From positions 496,001 through 560,000 of the forward strand of contig NZ_BIMC01000001.1 of assembly GCF_004000885.1 (NCBI RefSeq): a DNA stretch of 64,000 bases. The letters are read 5' to 3'. The notes below the pieces were generated by a model, which was not told the DNA's origin, made no database searches, and saw only the letters and a list, made by a program, of their open reading frames with translations. Every line of letters begins with the position of its first letter. The stretch's first letter is position 1. This stretch comes from Paenibacillus glucanolyticus NBRC 15330 (GTDB lineage Bacteria > Bacillota > Bacilli > Paenibacillales > Paenibacillaceae). Shown here one piece after another: positions 24,086 through 32,727 of this stretch. Both the position numbers and the translations under genes were made by a program.

Positions 24086-25879
24086 TTATTTATATAGGGG
24101 TCCGAAGTTCTGACAAGCGCGGAAATCAGCGCTTTCCGGGTCAGACGTTCCGAACATGCCCCATGCACGCGGACGGAACACCTCTTCGGCGGACACATTA
24201 TGCATGTTGACCGGAATCCGCAGCACGGAAGCAAGGGTGATAAGATCTGCACCGATATGACCGTAACTGATGACGCCGTGATTAGCCCCCCACTGATTCA
24301 TAACCTCATACACGCTTGTGAACGCTCCCTGTCCTGTGAGGTTCGGCACGAACCAGGTAGTCGGCCAAGTCGGGTCGGTACGCTTGTCGAGTGTATCGTG
24401 CACCTCCGCTGGCAGATCCACCGAGTAACCCTCGGCAATTTGCAGGACGGGGCCAAGTCCCTTCACCAAATTCAGACGGAACATCGTCATCGGCATTCCG
24501 CCGCGTGTCAGATAATCGGTCGAATAACCTCCGCCCCGGAAGTACTCTAAATTAGCCGGTCTCCACTCCGTTGCCCTCAGCGTGCGGTCCACTTCCTCGT
24601 CCGTAATCTCCCAGAACGGCTTCATGGCCGGTTTGCCGTCCTTCTCCTGCTCGCCCGTGCCATCCAGCGCTGCCGAGCCCGAGTTAATCAAATGCAAGAT
24701 GCCGTTCTCCGCCTTGCCTTCTAGCTTGTAACCCGTGACCCGTTCAACCGATGCCGGACTCCAGTATGTTCTAACATCCGCGAAGATCTGCGCCGTGTTG
24801 GTTAACAGATGCCCGAAGAGCATGCCCACGCCATTCAAGCTGTCATTCTCGGTGGCGACAACATAAGGAGCGCGTTTGCCGTTCCAGTCGAAGGAGGAGT
24901 TCAGCAAGGTCTCCAGGAAATCACCATTCGGCGAATGATCCGTCCACTGGCGTTGTCCTTGAAAACCGGAAGCGATTGCGCTGTGCCCCTGCGCTTCCTC
25001 CTCGAAACCCAGCTCAGCCAGGCGCGGATTGCCAATCATTAAGTCGCGGGTAATCAGCGTCATTTTCACAACGGTTTCCCACTCCAGATCCTTCCGCTCC
25101 CGGCTGTTCTGAAGATGGTCCGGATTGTTGTCCGGTCCTTCCGCACAGTTCTCCTTTACCCAGGCAAGCGCCTTTGTATATTCTTCAGGATCGTAGATGC
25201 CTTCTGCTAGGCGCCGCGTGAACTCGCTCATATCCACATATTCATTCCGCATGCCCAGATATTCCTGGAAAAAGCTGTCGTCCACAATCGAGCCGGCGAT
25301 GCCCATTGATACGGAGCCCATGGACAAATACGATTGTCCACGCATATATGCAGCGGCCAAGCCGCTTCGGGCAAAGCGCAGAAGTTTCTCCTGCACATCG
25401 TCCGGGATGCGGGTATCGCCTTCGTCCTGAACGTCCTCCCCGTAGATACCGAATGCCGGCAGTCCCTTCTGTGCATGGGCAGACAGTACGGCAGCCAGAT
25501 AAACCGCACCTGGACGCCCTGTTCCATTAAAGCCCCACACTGCCTTGGGACGTGAAGGATCCGCATCCATCGTTTCGGTTCCGTAACACCAGCAAGGCGT
25601 AACGGTTATTGTTAGACCGACCTCCGCATTCTTGAATTTTTTGGCGGCAGCTGCTGCCTCAGCGGCTCCACCGATGCAAGTATCTGCAATAACGCATTCA
25701 ATCGGTTCGCCATTCGGGTATTTAAGCTCGCTGGACAGCAGCTCGGCGACGGCCTTGGCGAGGTTCATCGTCTGTTCTTCGAGGGATTCCCTTACCCCTC
25801 TCCGTCTTCCATCTATCGTAGGGCGAATGCCGATTTTCGGAAATCCGTCCCGCCATCTGTAATCGTTTTCAATTGTCAT
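24086..25879 (-). CDS. fucI: L-fucose isomerase
   Basis: A 597-residue protein matching L-fucose isomerase over its whole length ([23 protein letters not shown] start, [63 protein letters not shown]). It is a Mn-dependent hexamer converting L-fucose to L-fuculose and the first gene of the operon. GGGAGG lies 10 bases before the ATG. The divergent AraC gene is its likely regulator. No fucose transporter is encoded in the window. Confidence 0.96.
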   Translation of the reverse strand: MTIENDYRWRDGFPKIGIRPTIDGRRRGVRESLEEQTMNLAKAVAELLSSELKYPNGEPIECVIADTCIGGAAEAAAAAKKFKNAEVGLTITVTPCWCYGTETMDADPSRPKAVWGFNGTGRPGAVYLAAVLSAHAQKGLPAFGIYGEDVQDEGDTRIPDDVQEKLLRFARSGLAAAYMRGQSYLSMGSVSMGIAGSIVDDSFFQEYLGMRNEYVDMSEFTRRLAEGIYDPEEYTKALAWVKENCAEGPDNNPDHLQNSRERKDLEWETVVKMTLITRDLMIGNPRLAELGFEEEAQGHSAIASGFQGQRQWTDHSPNGDFLETLLNSSFDWNGKRAPYVVATENDSLNGVGMLFGHLLTNTAQIFADVRTYWSPASVERVTGYKLEGKAENGILHLINSGSAALDGTGEQEKDGKPAMKPFWEITDEEVDRTLRATEWRPANLEYFRGGGYSTDYLTRGGMPMTMFRLNLVKGLGPVLQIAEGYSVDLPAEVHDTLDKRTDPTWPTTWFVPNLTGQGAFTSVYEVMNQWGANHGVISYGHIGADLITLASVLRIPVNMHNVSAEEVFRPRAWGMFGTSDPESADFRACQNFGPLYK

Positions 25880-26002
25880 GTTGCCACGCCTCCCAATCAG
25901 GAATATGACCTCATTGTAAATTTATTCGGCGCAGAGGATAACCCACTATTTTGTTGTATCGGACCATAATTTCAGCAAGACAGTGAACCATTCCAAGTAT
26001 TC

Positions 26003-26017
26003 ATGTAAACGATTTCC
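26003..26017 (+). promoter_or_regulatory. cre-like catabolite-repression site
   Basis: ATGTAAACGATTTCC matches the CcpA consensus WTGNAANCGNWNNCW at 14 of 15 positions. It overlaps the expected -35 of a TATAAT promoter (26038-26043) for the AraC-type gene and lies about 120 bases before fucI, so glucose repression of the fuc genes is likely. Confidence 0.6.
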
Positions 26018-26037
26018 TCATGATGAGCATTATGCAT

Positions 26038-26043
26038 TATAAT
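26038..26043 (+). promoter_or_regulatory. -10 element for the fuc regulator gene
   Basis: A perfect TATAAT, 37 bases before the GTG start at 26080. The -35 region is weak and covered by the cre-like site. Confidence 0.5.
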
Positions 26044-26079
26044 GGATACAGGATGCTGCTTTCCAGGAGGGACGAGACC

Positions 26080-26937
26080 GTGCCAAAGATCGAAATCTCG
26101 CATAGCAAAAGCGATCAATTCCGCTTCATCAAAAATCCGCAGCTGCTGTTTGCCGGGCAAGTGGTGGACGAAAATTTTTTCTACGGGCCGCCGCAAATTC
26201 ACGATTTCTGTGAGATCCTCTATGTGGTTGAAGGACGCGGGGAATTCACCATCGCAGGAAAAGTATATGAACTCCGCAAAGGCGATGTTGCGATTTACAA
26301 CCCCGGTGTCCCCCATGAGGAACGATCCATCACGGACGGGCCTTTTAAAGTAATCTATTGCGGCGTGGATTCGCTCCACATTGAGGGCGTTCAGCAAGGA
26401 ATGCTGCTGCCAGCGTATGTCGAGCCGGTTATTTCCTGTGAGAAATACGCCTATAAAGTCGAAAGTTATCTTTCGGAAATCATCCGCGAATGTGATTCGC
26501 AGGTGCTGGGTTACGAAACGCTGAGCACGAACCTGCTCATGTCATTGATCACCGTGATCTATCGCATCGTGGATGTAAAGCATCAATTCCAATCCCTGAA
26601 GGGCAAGAATGAAATCGCGCTCCGGACCAAACAGTTCATCGACGCCAACTATACCCAAAGCATCAGTCTGAAGGACATCGCGGATACGATGTACGTCAGC
26701 CAGCATTATTTATCCCATCTGTTCAAAAAAGAGCTTGGCGATTCTCCCTTCAATTACTTGATATCCCGCCGGATTGAGGAAGCCAAGCGCCTGCTTGCCG
26801 ACTCGGAAATGCCAGTGCATGAGGTGGCCTCCCAAGTAGGCTATGGCAACGATAAATACTTCTCGATGTTATTCAAGAAAATTACCGGTCAAACGCCAAG
26901 TTCCTTCCGGGAACAGAACAAGCTGGCCTTGGAATAA
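26080..26937 (+). CDS. AraC-family regulator with cupin sensor domain, probable fuc activator
   Basis: A 285-residue regulator: cupin-type AraC ligand-binding domain (about 1-150; CEILYVVEGRGEFTIAGK, YNPGVPHEERS) and two helix-turn-helix motifs at the C-terminus (SLKDIADTMYVSQHYLSHLFKK and VHEVASQVGYGNDKYFSMLFKK). The GTG start is chosen because AGGAGGG lies 8 bases upstream; the ATG 20 codons earlier has no site and would translate through the promoter region. It is divergent from fucI, so it probably senses fucose or fuculose phosphate and activates the operon. Confidence 0.88.
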   Translation: MPKIEISHSKSDQFRFIKNPQLLFAGQVVDENFFYGPPQIHDFCEILYVVEGRGEFTIAGKVYELRKGDVAIYNPGVPHEERSITDGPFKVIYCGVDSLHIEGVQQGMLLPAYVEPVISCEKYAYKVESYLSEIIRECDSQVLGYETLSTNLLMSLITVIYRIVDVKHQFQSLKGKNEIALRTKQFIDANYTQSISLKDIADTMYVSQHYLSHLFKKELGDSPFNYLISRRIEEAKRLLADSEMPVHEVASQVGYGNDKYFSMLFKKITGQTPSSFREQNKLALE

Positions 26938-26977
26938 AGGATTTACATGCGCGGACTATTTATATGAAGCCGTCTTT

Positions 26978-27026
26978 AAAGAACCTTAGTCCGGTGCTCA
27001 ACTAGACTAGGTTCTTTGCATTTTTC
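26978..27026 (+). terminator. Terminator of the AraC gene
   Basis: AAAGAACCTTAGTC pairs with GACTAGGTTCTTT around an 18-base loop and is followed by ATTTTTC, 40 bases past the stop. Confidence 0.75.
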
Positions 27027-27225
27027 TGGTAACGTTATGGATTTCCCTTGCGTGATATACCCCCTTCATTTTTTCACGATTAAAAAAGCATGCAAGAAAG
27101 GCCCGTTCCTCCTTATCGTTCAAGTTGGAATAAGCCTTTGAAAATTCCGATCAGTATAACACCAATCTGCGTATAGGTAGCTATTCTAATCTGCAACTCA
27201 AAAAATAGTCGCCAGATAATATCGT

Positions 27226-27612
27226 TCAAAAGTACGGAGCATGCCTGATTTTGATGGGACCCACCGCTTCGACACGGCTCTGACATCCCAAACGGTAGCC
27301 TTCCTCAATCTCTTCCGGATCAAGGCGCCCCTCTTCCGCAAGGTTCGGCTCGGACAAATATTGAATACCCTCCGCCACCATGCAGCGGCAGCGCGCGCAA
27401 GTCCCTCTTTTGCAAAAGGAGTTCCAATCCACGTCATTCCGCTCCGCAAGATCCAGGACGGTCATACCAAGAACAGGCGCCACATTACGCTGAATCTCTC
27501 GTCCCGTAAGCTCGATAATCAGATCCGGTACAGCCTCAATCGGTTCTCCTTCCGTACTCAACGATGTATCTCCGCGTTCACTACCCTTTTTATTCTTCCA
27601 GAATTTAAACAC
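27226..27612 (-). CDS. 2Fe-2S ferredoxin
   Basis: A 128-residue protein with a charged N-terminal extension of about 30 residues followed by a plant/adrenodoxin-type ferredoxin fold. The cluster cysteines are in FCKRGTCARCRC (Cys-x5-Cys-x2-Cys) with the fourth in YRLGCQS; an extra cysteine follows the third. The start is GTG with GGGG upstream. It is an electron carrier in the cytoplasm; no reductase or oxygenase lies next to it, so its partner is unknown. Confidence 0.88.
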   Translation of the reverse strand: MFKFWKNKKGSERGDTSLSTEGEPIEAVPDLIIELTGREIQRNVAPVLGMTVLDLAERNDVDWNSFCKRGTCARCRCMVAEGIQYLSEPNLAEEGRLDPEEIEEGYRLGCQSRVEAVGPIKIRHAPYF

Positions 27613-27829
27613 GCCGTTGTCCCCCTATGCATGTAATCATCAGGTTATGTATGAATTCCTGTATTTATTATACTTGAAAGTTTAAAAAATCAACATGCCT
27701 GCTCTTATCTATTCTATGACATCATGTAATTGGAACTCTATGAAAATTTTGCTATAATTGCATATGCTAGATTACCATTCCATGTAAGGCCAATCTACTA
27801 TTATATGATGAGTTGGAGGAATACGGAGT

Positions 27830-29104
27830 ATGTTACATAAACATGTAGGAAAAACAGCGGCCGCCACCGTTCTGGCCCTATCCTTGCTGGGTACTGCCAC
27901 GAATATCAGTAATGCCGCCGCAGCACCGGCTATTGCGGTCATGCTGGATGATGTTCCACTGAAATTTGATGCTGCTCCAAGGATAGACAACGGTGTCACT
28001 TATGTTCCATTCCGGACCGTTGGCGAAGCGCTCGGAATTGAGATCACCTGGAACAGCAAGACGCAAACGGTGAGAGCGATCGGCAGCCTGAAGGGGCAAG
28101 CAACGGAGGTATTGCTGCAAGTGGGCAGTAAAACCGCAACCGTGAACGGGAAAAAAGTTACGCTCGCGGCACCACCGGTACAGCGGGAAGGGCGCGTGCT
28201 GATTCCGCTCAGCTCGTTCAGCAGCCAATTCGGTGTCGACGTGGGCTGGAACCAGGCTACGCGTACGGTTTCCCTGACATCTCCGCAGCGGGAGATGCAT
28301 TTGAGAGCCTTCTATGCTCTAGAATCCTATCAGGAACGCGATATAATACCTTCCATGAACTCAGTCGCTTTCGGGTGGAGCCGCATCGACCGCGAAGGTC
28401 AATTTACGCTTGAGGGTAAAGAGTACCGCTTGCCTGCATCTGCCGGTGATGTAACGCCACAATCCATTGTGGCGGATGCAGCAGATCAGAACATTAAACC
28501 GCATCTTATGGTTTATGCTTTGGATGGTAATGGTGAACTGACCAAGGTTCTGAGTGACAGCACCCTTCGGCAGAAATCGATTGAGGGCATAACGACAGCC
28601 GTTACGGACAACGGCTTCGGCGGAGTTGTTCTCGATTTTGAAGGGCTCGGCTTTAAATTGGATGCAGGGCAGCAGCAGAAGCTGCTTAACAATTATGTCA
28701 AACAGCTGAAGGCTTCTTTACCGAATGACATCTCCCTGTCATTGGCAGTGCCGCCATTGAACAGTGCCTATAAAGGCTATGATTACAAGACTCTTGCCTC
28801 CATAGCAGATGATCTCATCATTATGGCTTATCAGTATAACCCGGTCGGCACCAAATCGCAGGTACCCGAGCCTAACAGTCTTGTAGATCAGGCGATTCAG
28901 CTTGCACTCCAAGCGGGTGTTCCTAAGCAAAAGCTCCTGCTCGGCATCAGCTTAAGCAGTGAAACTCCGTCTTCCGTAGATGATAAGCTGGGTCTCGCCA
29001 AGCGCTATGATCTAAAGGGAGCTGCCTTCTGGCGTCTGGGACTATTCCGGACTTATAATAATCAGATGGAAGGCGCTGTGAATGCTTCTGTTGTAAAGGA
29101 ATAA
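27830..29104 (+). CDS. Secreted GH18 protein with copper-amine-oxidase-like stalk domain
   Basis: A 424-residue exported protein. A signal peptide covers about residues 1-32, a stalk domain follows (DDVPLKFDAAPRIDNGVTYVPFRTVGEALG and a second half ending TVSLTS), and residues about 155-420 are a GH18 fold with the catalytic strand GGVVLDFEGLG. The acid pair D-x-E is present. Such proteins in Bacillales act on peptidoglycan or chitin-like chains at the cell surface. GGAGG lies 10 bases before the ATG. It is monocistronic with a strong terminator. Confidence 0.88.
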   Translation: MLHKHVGKTAAATVLALSLLGTATNISNAAAAPAIAVMLDDVPLKFDAAPRIDNGVTYVPFRTVGEALGIEITWNSKTQTVRAIGSLKGQATEVLLQVGSKTATVNGKKVTLAAPPVQREGRVLIPLSSFSSQFGVDVGWNQATRTVSLTSPQREMHLRAFYALESYQERDIIPSMNSVAFGWSRIDREGQFTLEGKEYRLPASAGDVTPQSIVADAADQNIKPHLMVYALDGNGELTKVLSDSTLRQKSIEGITTAVTDNGFGGVVLDFEGLGFKLDAGQQQKLLNNYVKQLKASLPNDISLSLAVPPLNSAYKGYDYKTLASIADDLIIMAYQYNPVGTKSQVPEPNSLVDQAIQLALQAGVPKQKLLLGISLSSETPSSVDDKLGLAKRYDLKGAAFWRLGLFRTYNNQMEGAVNASVVKE

Positions 29105-29131
29105 AGTGATCAGGTCTAGCATCCCTCAATA

Positions 29132-29174
29132 AAAGAAAGCCTGACAAAGATGGATCTTTGTCAGGCTTTCTTAA
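29132..29174. terminator. Bidirectional terminator between the GH18 and NlpC/P60 genes
   Basis: AAGAAAGCCTGACAAAGAT and its exact complement form a 19-bp stem around GG, with A and T runs on the two sides. It serves both converging genes. Confidence 0.92.
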
Positions 29175-29210
29175 TATGTATTATACTTCCCGAAAAACTG
29201 CGTCTCTCAA

Positions 29211-29687
29211 TTAGCTTGGACTGCCTACCAGTTTCGCATAGTTTTCTTGACTCAGTACACGACGCGCCGTTACATAACGCGGCTCATAATAAGAATCGCT
29301 AAGCTTGCTGATTCTTACACCCTTGCTGCTGGAAGCATGCGCAAATTGACCTTCGCCAATGTAAACTCCTGCATGCGAAATTCCGCTGCCGCTTGTATTG
29401 AAGAACACCAGATCTCCAACCCGCAGGTCTTCGCGATCCACATAAACCCCGGCTTTAGCCTGGCTTTGGGATGTGCGTGGAAGATCTATATCAAAATTTC
29501 TAAACATGTACAGTATAAATCCTGAGCAATCAAATCCACTGGTGGTCGTTCCGCCCCATTTATATGGAGTTCCTACCAATTGTTTCACTTGATGCTGAAA
29601 GTTCGGTTGTTGATCAGCAAATGCTGTTACGGCACCTGAAGAAAAAATAATTGCAGACCCAAGCAATGTGATGACAAATTTCTTCAA
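29211..29687 (-). CDS. Secreted NlpC/P60 peptidoglycan endopeptidase
   Basis: A 158-residue protein with a signal peptide (about residues 1-25, cleaved near AFA-DQ) and a single NlpC/P60 domain. The catalytic Cys54 is in GFDCSGF, His105 in SHAGVYIG, and the third polar residue is His117. It should cut the peptide stem of peptidoglycan between D-Glu and the diamino acid. The start is TTG with GGAGAG 8 bases upstream; that site lies at the 3' edge of a c-di-AMP riboswitch, which links its expression to cell-wall and osmotic state. Confidence 0.93.
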   Translation of the reverse strand: MKKFVITLLGSAIIFSSGAVTAFADQQPNFQHQVKQLVGTPYKWGGTTTSGFDCSGFILYMFRNFDIDLPRTSQSQAKAGVYVDREDLRVGDLVFFNTSGSGISHAGVYIGEGQFAHASSSKGVRISKLSDSYYEPRYVTARRVLSQENYAKLVGSPS

Positions 29688-29693
29688 AATATG

Positions 29694-29800
29694 TTCTCTC
29701 CTTCGATGCCTACGGAGTTAGCTAAGGGTTCGGTTGAAGGTTCCCTATACTCTCTTTAGTACAAGAATAATTCACCCAAGACGGTTCCCCCGTTTTCACA
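29694..29800 (-). promoter_or_regulatory. ydaO-type c-di-AMP riboswitch
   Basis: Reading the minus strand, the conserved blocks occur in order: GGGGGAACC, GGGTGAATT, TAGGGAACCTTC, CGAACCC, AGCTAACTCCGTAGGCAT and CGAAGGAG. This is the signature of the ydaO-yuaA motif, known to bind cyclic di-AMP and to precede cell-wall hydrolase genes. The ribosome site of the hydrolase gene is at its 3' end, and no separate terminator hairpin is seen, so control may be at translation. Confidence 0.88.
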
Positions 29801-29844
29801 AACGAAATTCGGCAAAAATTCATTAACATTTTGTAACTTCTCTT

Positions 29845-29874
29845 AATATAGTATACAAGCAAGGATGCTGTCAA
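29845..29874 (-). promoter_or_regulatory. Sigma-A promoter of the riboswitch-hydrolase transcript
   Basis: TTGACA (29869-29874 complement) and TATATT (29845-29850 complement) are 18 bases apart, placing the start of transcription just upstream of the riboswitch. Confidence 0.7.
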
Positions 29875-30087
29875 TAATATCCTAAGAATCTATCGTTTTA
29901 TGTTACCCGCTGTCGGAATAATCGAATTTCGCAGCTTGATTTCTGTTAACAATCTCACATAGTCATGACAATTATGTAACTCTAGCGTATTCCTCTTACT
30001 CCATTTTCTTAAAACGTTTAGCAACTTTTTACAGGATCCTGCGTTTAACTATATCAGAAAAGAAATCATAGAGGTGATCCATTACGA

Positions 30088-30615
30088 ATGAGTCAAATCA
30101 CAATGGCTGAAGCTTTAGCCGTACGGGCAGCAATTCATCGTCTTATGAGCCAGCTGGCGTCGGAGCGTCTGAATAACAGCAGTACGATCATTGAAAAAGG
30201 AGAAACGGCTGAGTATCCCGCGCGGAGTGTAGATGTCATTACGGAAGAGATTGAAGCGGCGGCGGCGGATTTCAGAAAACTGGATTTGCTGATGGCCCTC
30301 TCCAACACAACGCAGACGATCTCCTGGAATGGTTCCGACATAACGATCATGGAAGCAATCGAGCTGGCGAAACACATTCGCGGTGATATCGGACAGCTTG
30401 CACACCTCGGCTCTCGCAAGAAGCTTGAGCGTCAAAGCAGCCGGGGAAGCGGAGACAACGCCACGACGCTGTTCAACGTCGCTCTGTATGATCCTGAAGC
30501 TTATCAGGCGGCAGCGCGCAAGAAGGAACGCGAGGTAACCAAACTCTCGTCACTGATAGAACATGCCAATCATAACGCCATGATATCGTTTGACGCATCG
30601 AAGTATATGGGGTAA
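30088..30615 (+). CDS. Coiled-coil protein of unknown function (DIP1984-like layout)
   Basis: A 175-residue soluble, mostly helical protein. It has an N-terminal helical hairpin, a short strand region (TISWNGSDITIMEAIE) and a long charged C-terminal helix. This order resembles the DIP1984/septicolysin-like family, but I could not match it with certainty. AGAGGTGA precedes the ATG. It stands alone and is followed by a long GC-rich inverted repeat. No function can be given. Confidence 0.6.
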   Translation: MSQITMAEALAVRAAIHRLMSQLASERLNNSSTIIEKGETAEYPARSVDVITEEIEAAAADFRKLDLLMALSNTTQTISWNGSDITIMEAIELAKHIRGDIGQLAHLGSRKKLERQSSRGSGDNATTLFNVALYDPEAYQAAARKKEREVTKLSSLIEHANHNAMISFDASKYMG

Positions 30616-30700
30616 CGGCAGCCGCCGGCTCCAAGCCTACAGGTATTCCTAACGTGCGGGTTTGGAGCCGGCGGTTACCGCCGGCGGGCGGGAAAGTGCG
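30616..30700. repeat. Long GC-rich inverted repeat
   Basis: CCGCCGGCTCCAA (about 30622-30634) pairs with TTGGAGCCGGCGG (about 30661-30673), and a second shorter GCGG/CCGC pairing follows. There is no T run after it. It may be a terminator of unusual form or an mRNA-stabilising stem. Confidence 0.55.
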
Positions 30701-31017
30701 GGCAACCGCTTGTTTGTCGGATACAAACAAACCATAAGAAAACCAAAAAGTCGAATCCTATGCACAAACGGATGACGGTTTACGGTTCACACTTATCACT
30801 CATTACATGTGACGGACTCCCCAATAGCAAAAAAATGATCGCCCCGTTTCCCGCTTCCCTGATACATAATGAAAGCCGCCCTTCTATGGGCGGCTTTTTT
30901 TATAACTACTGGCTATAAGAACCGTCTAATTCCAATTCTATTTCCCTGCCAAATGATCTCTATCTAAGCTTTATTCCATCCACTGCTCTATCCACTACCT
31001 AAGCATTGCAGTTGTCA
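30701..31017. other. Intergenic region with one terminator, no gene seen
   Basis: A 52-codon frame at about 30760-30918 lacks a ribosome site and reads through a terminator, so it is not called. Nothing else is recognised apart from the hairpin annotated separately. Confidence 0.5.
30869..30903 (+). terminator. Intrinsic terminator
   Basis: AAAGCCGCCC and GGGCGGCTTT form a GC-rich stem around six bases, followed by a long T run. It ends plus-strand transcription from the coiled-coil gene. Confidence 0.85.
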
Positions 31018-31971
31018 TCACCGGAACAAGGCTGCGGCACCAACCAGACCCACATCATCCCGCAGACCGGCCGGAACGATCTCGTACGTGCCTAAATAGG
31101 ACGGCATGACCAGTTTATCTGTCATTTCCCGCAGCTGCGGGAACAGCAGCTCTCCTGCTCTGCTGACACCTCCACCAATTACGATGCGGTCCGGGTTGAA
31201 GCTGTGAATGACATTAACCAGACCTAGTGCCATGTAATAAATAGCACGGTCGATGACCTCCACCGCTACAGGGTCCTGAAGACGCTTAGCTTCAAATACG
31301 TGCTTTGCATTCACTCCCCCATCCGCTGCAGCCAGCTCTCTGATCACGCTCGGCTGATCGAGCATCCGCTGGGACGCTGCATGGCCGATCGCTGTCCCCG
31401 AGGCAAATACCTCCCAGCAGCCATGACTTCCGCAATTGCATCTGGGACCGCTCGGATCGATGATATGATGCCCGAGTTCGCCTGCAAAAGAATTACTGCC
31501 CAGAAACAGCTTGCCGTCCAGCACGATTCCTGAACCAATGCCTGTACTCAGCGTCACATACACCATGTTAGTTGAACCTCTGCCGGCTCCTCTTACATAT
31601 TCCCCCCACGCGGCTGCATTGGCGTCGTTCAGCACCTGAACTTCCGTATGCAGCTCACGCTCCATCCAGGCTTTGAGGGGGACATTGGTCCATTCCGGCA
31701 AATTCGTTCCATGAATGACAATCCCCTCTCGGCTATTCACTGTGCCTGGTGAGGCCATCCCTACCCCTCGAAGCGGATGGCCGCCCGACACACTGCGGAT
31801 CATGGCCGTAATTCTGCCGACCACCTCCTCCGCCGTCTGTGCGCCGGCGGTTTCCATCTGCTCCCGGTTCAGCAGCTGTCCTTCGGAATCAAAGAGCGCT
31901 GCCGCGATCTTTGTACCCCCAAGGTCAACGCCAACCACAAATTCTTGCTGTTTATTCCATTCGGTTTGCAA
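31018..31971 (-). CDS. ROK-family sugar kinase
   Basis: A 317-residue ROK kinase with the phosphate-binding DLGGTKIAAAL (about 16-26), the ATP-side loop LSTGIGSGIV, and the zinc-binding motif GHHIIDPSGPRCNCGSHGCWE. Substrates in the family include glucose, N-acetylglucosamine and N-acetylmannosamine; this one cannot be fixed. The start is TTG with AGGTG 8 bases upstream. It is the last gene of a long minus-strand set with CutC, M17 aminopeptidase, peptide transporter, asparaginase and ROK regulator, which suggests an amino-sugar or glyco-amino-acid product as substrate. Confidence 0.9.
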   Translation of the reverse strand: MQTEWNKQQEFVVGVDLGGTKIAAALFDSEGQLLNREQMETAGAQTAEEVVGRITAMIRSVSGGHPLRGVGMASPGTVNSREGIVIHGTNLPEWTNVPLKAWMERELHTEVQVLNDANAAAWGEYVRGAGRGSTNMVYVTLSTGIGSGIVLDGKLFLGSNSFAGELGHHIIDPSGPRCNCGSHGCWEVFASGTAIGHAASQRMLDQPSVIRELAAADGGVNAKHVFEAKRLQDPVAVEVIDRAIYYMALGLVNVIHSFNPDRIVIGGGVSRAGELLFPQLREMTDKLVMPSYLGTYEIVPAGLRDDVGLVGAAALFR

Positions 31972-32009
31972 TTTTTGTTCACCTGTTTCCGATAGGTTTG
32001 CTACTACTT

Positions 32010-32696
32010 CTATTGATGTATGCTGTCTGCCAGCGATCTCAATTCAATCGGATCAATGGGCTTCAGCCCTGACCGACCATATCGAACCGCCGAGCCGAAA
32101 TGCACCTCGCTCACACCGGTCTGATCGATAAATTCACGAATAATTTCCCATTTCAGGCCATTGCCGGCCAATATCTTAAGCTCGCTGCCTTTGGTTTGTT
32201 CCACAAGCTCCCGAATTCTCGGAATTGCTTGTGGCGCTGGCTGGGGCCCTCCCGATGTCAGTACACGGGTAACGGACGGGTATTTCAGCAGCGTACGCAG
32301 ACCTTCGAACTGATCCTCCAGCTCATCAAAAGCACGGTGGAAGGTGACTTGCATGCTGCCCGTCCATTCCAGCATGTTGGCCAAGGAAACCTCGTCAATC
32401 TTCCCATCCGGGGTCAACATGCCCAGCACTACGCCGGCTGCCCCGGCCTTGCGGATCGCCTTGACCTCCGCCGTCATGGTTGCTATATCGTGTGTGCTGT
32501 ACACAAAGGACCGACTGTGTGGTCTTACCATCACATGGACAGGAATTTGAACAGCCTTCACAACCTCTTCAACGAGACCGATTCCAGGCGTAAGTCCGCC
32601 CTCGGTTATGGCCGTAATTAATTCCAGACGGTCCGCACCATTCTGCTCTGCGGTGATGGCATCATCCACGCAAGTTGCGATAATTTCTAGAAGCAT
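32010..32696 (-). CDS. cutC: CutC family protein
   Basis: A 228-residue TIM-barrel protein with the CutC pattern (LEIIATCVDDAITAEQNGADRLELI, TPGIGLVEEV, VMVRPHSRSFVYS, FHRAFDEL, LTSGG). The family was named for copper homeostasis in E. coli, but this is disputed, and in many Firmicutes the gene sits with sugar kinases. Here it lies 38 bases ahead of the ROK kinase and 31 bases after the M17 peptidase. GAGGAG precedes a double ATG; either could be used. Confidence 0.9.
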   Translation of the reverse strand: MLLEIIATCVDDAITAEQNGADRLELITAITEGGLTPGIGLVEEVVKAVQIPVHVMVRPHSRSFVYSTHDIATMTAEVKAIRKAGAAGVVLGMLTPDGKIDEVSLANMLEWTGSMQVTFHRAFDELEDQFEGLRTLLKYPSVTRVLTSGGPQPAPQAIPRIRELVEQTKGSELKILAGNGLKWEIIREFIDQTGVSEVHFGSAVRYGRSGLKPIDPIELRSLADSIHQ

Positions 32697-32727
32697 CATC
32701 GTCACTCCTCATCTGAAGTTCTGTTCT

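Noticed and set aside
30760..30918. 52-codon plus-strand frame
   Set aside because: No ribosome site, and it reads straight through an intrinsic terminator.
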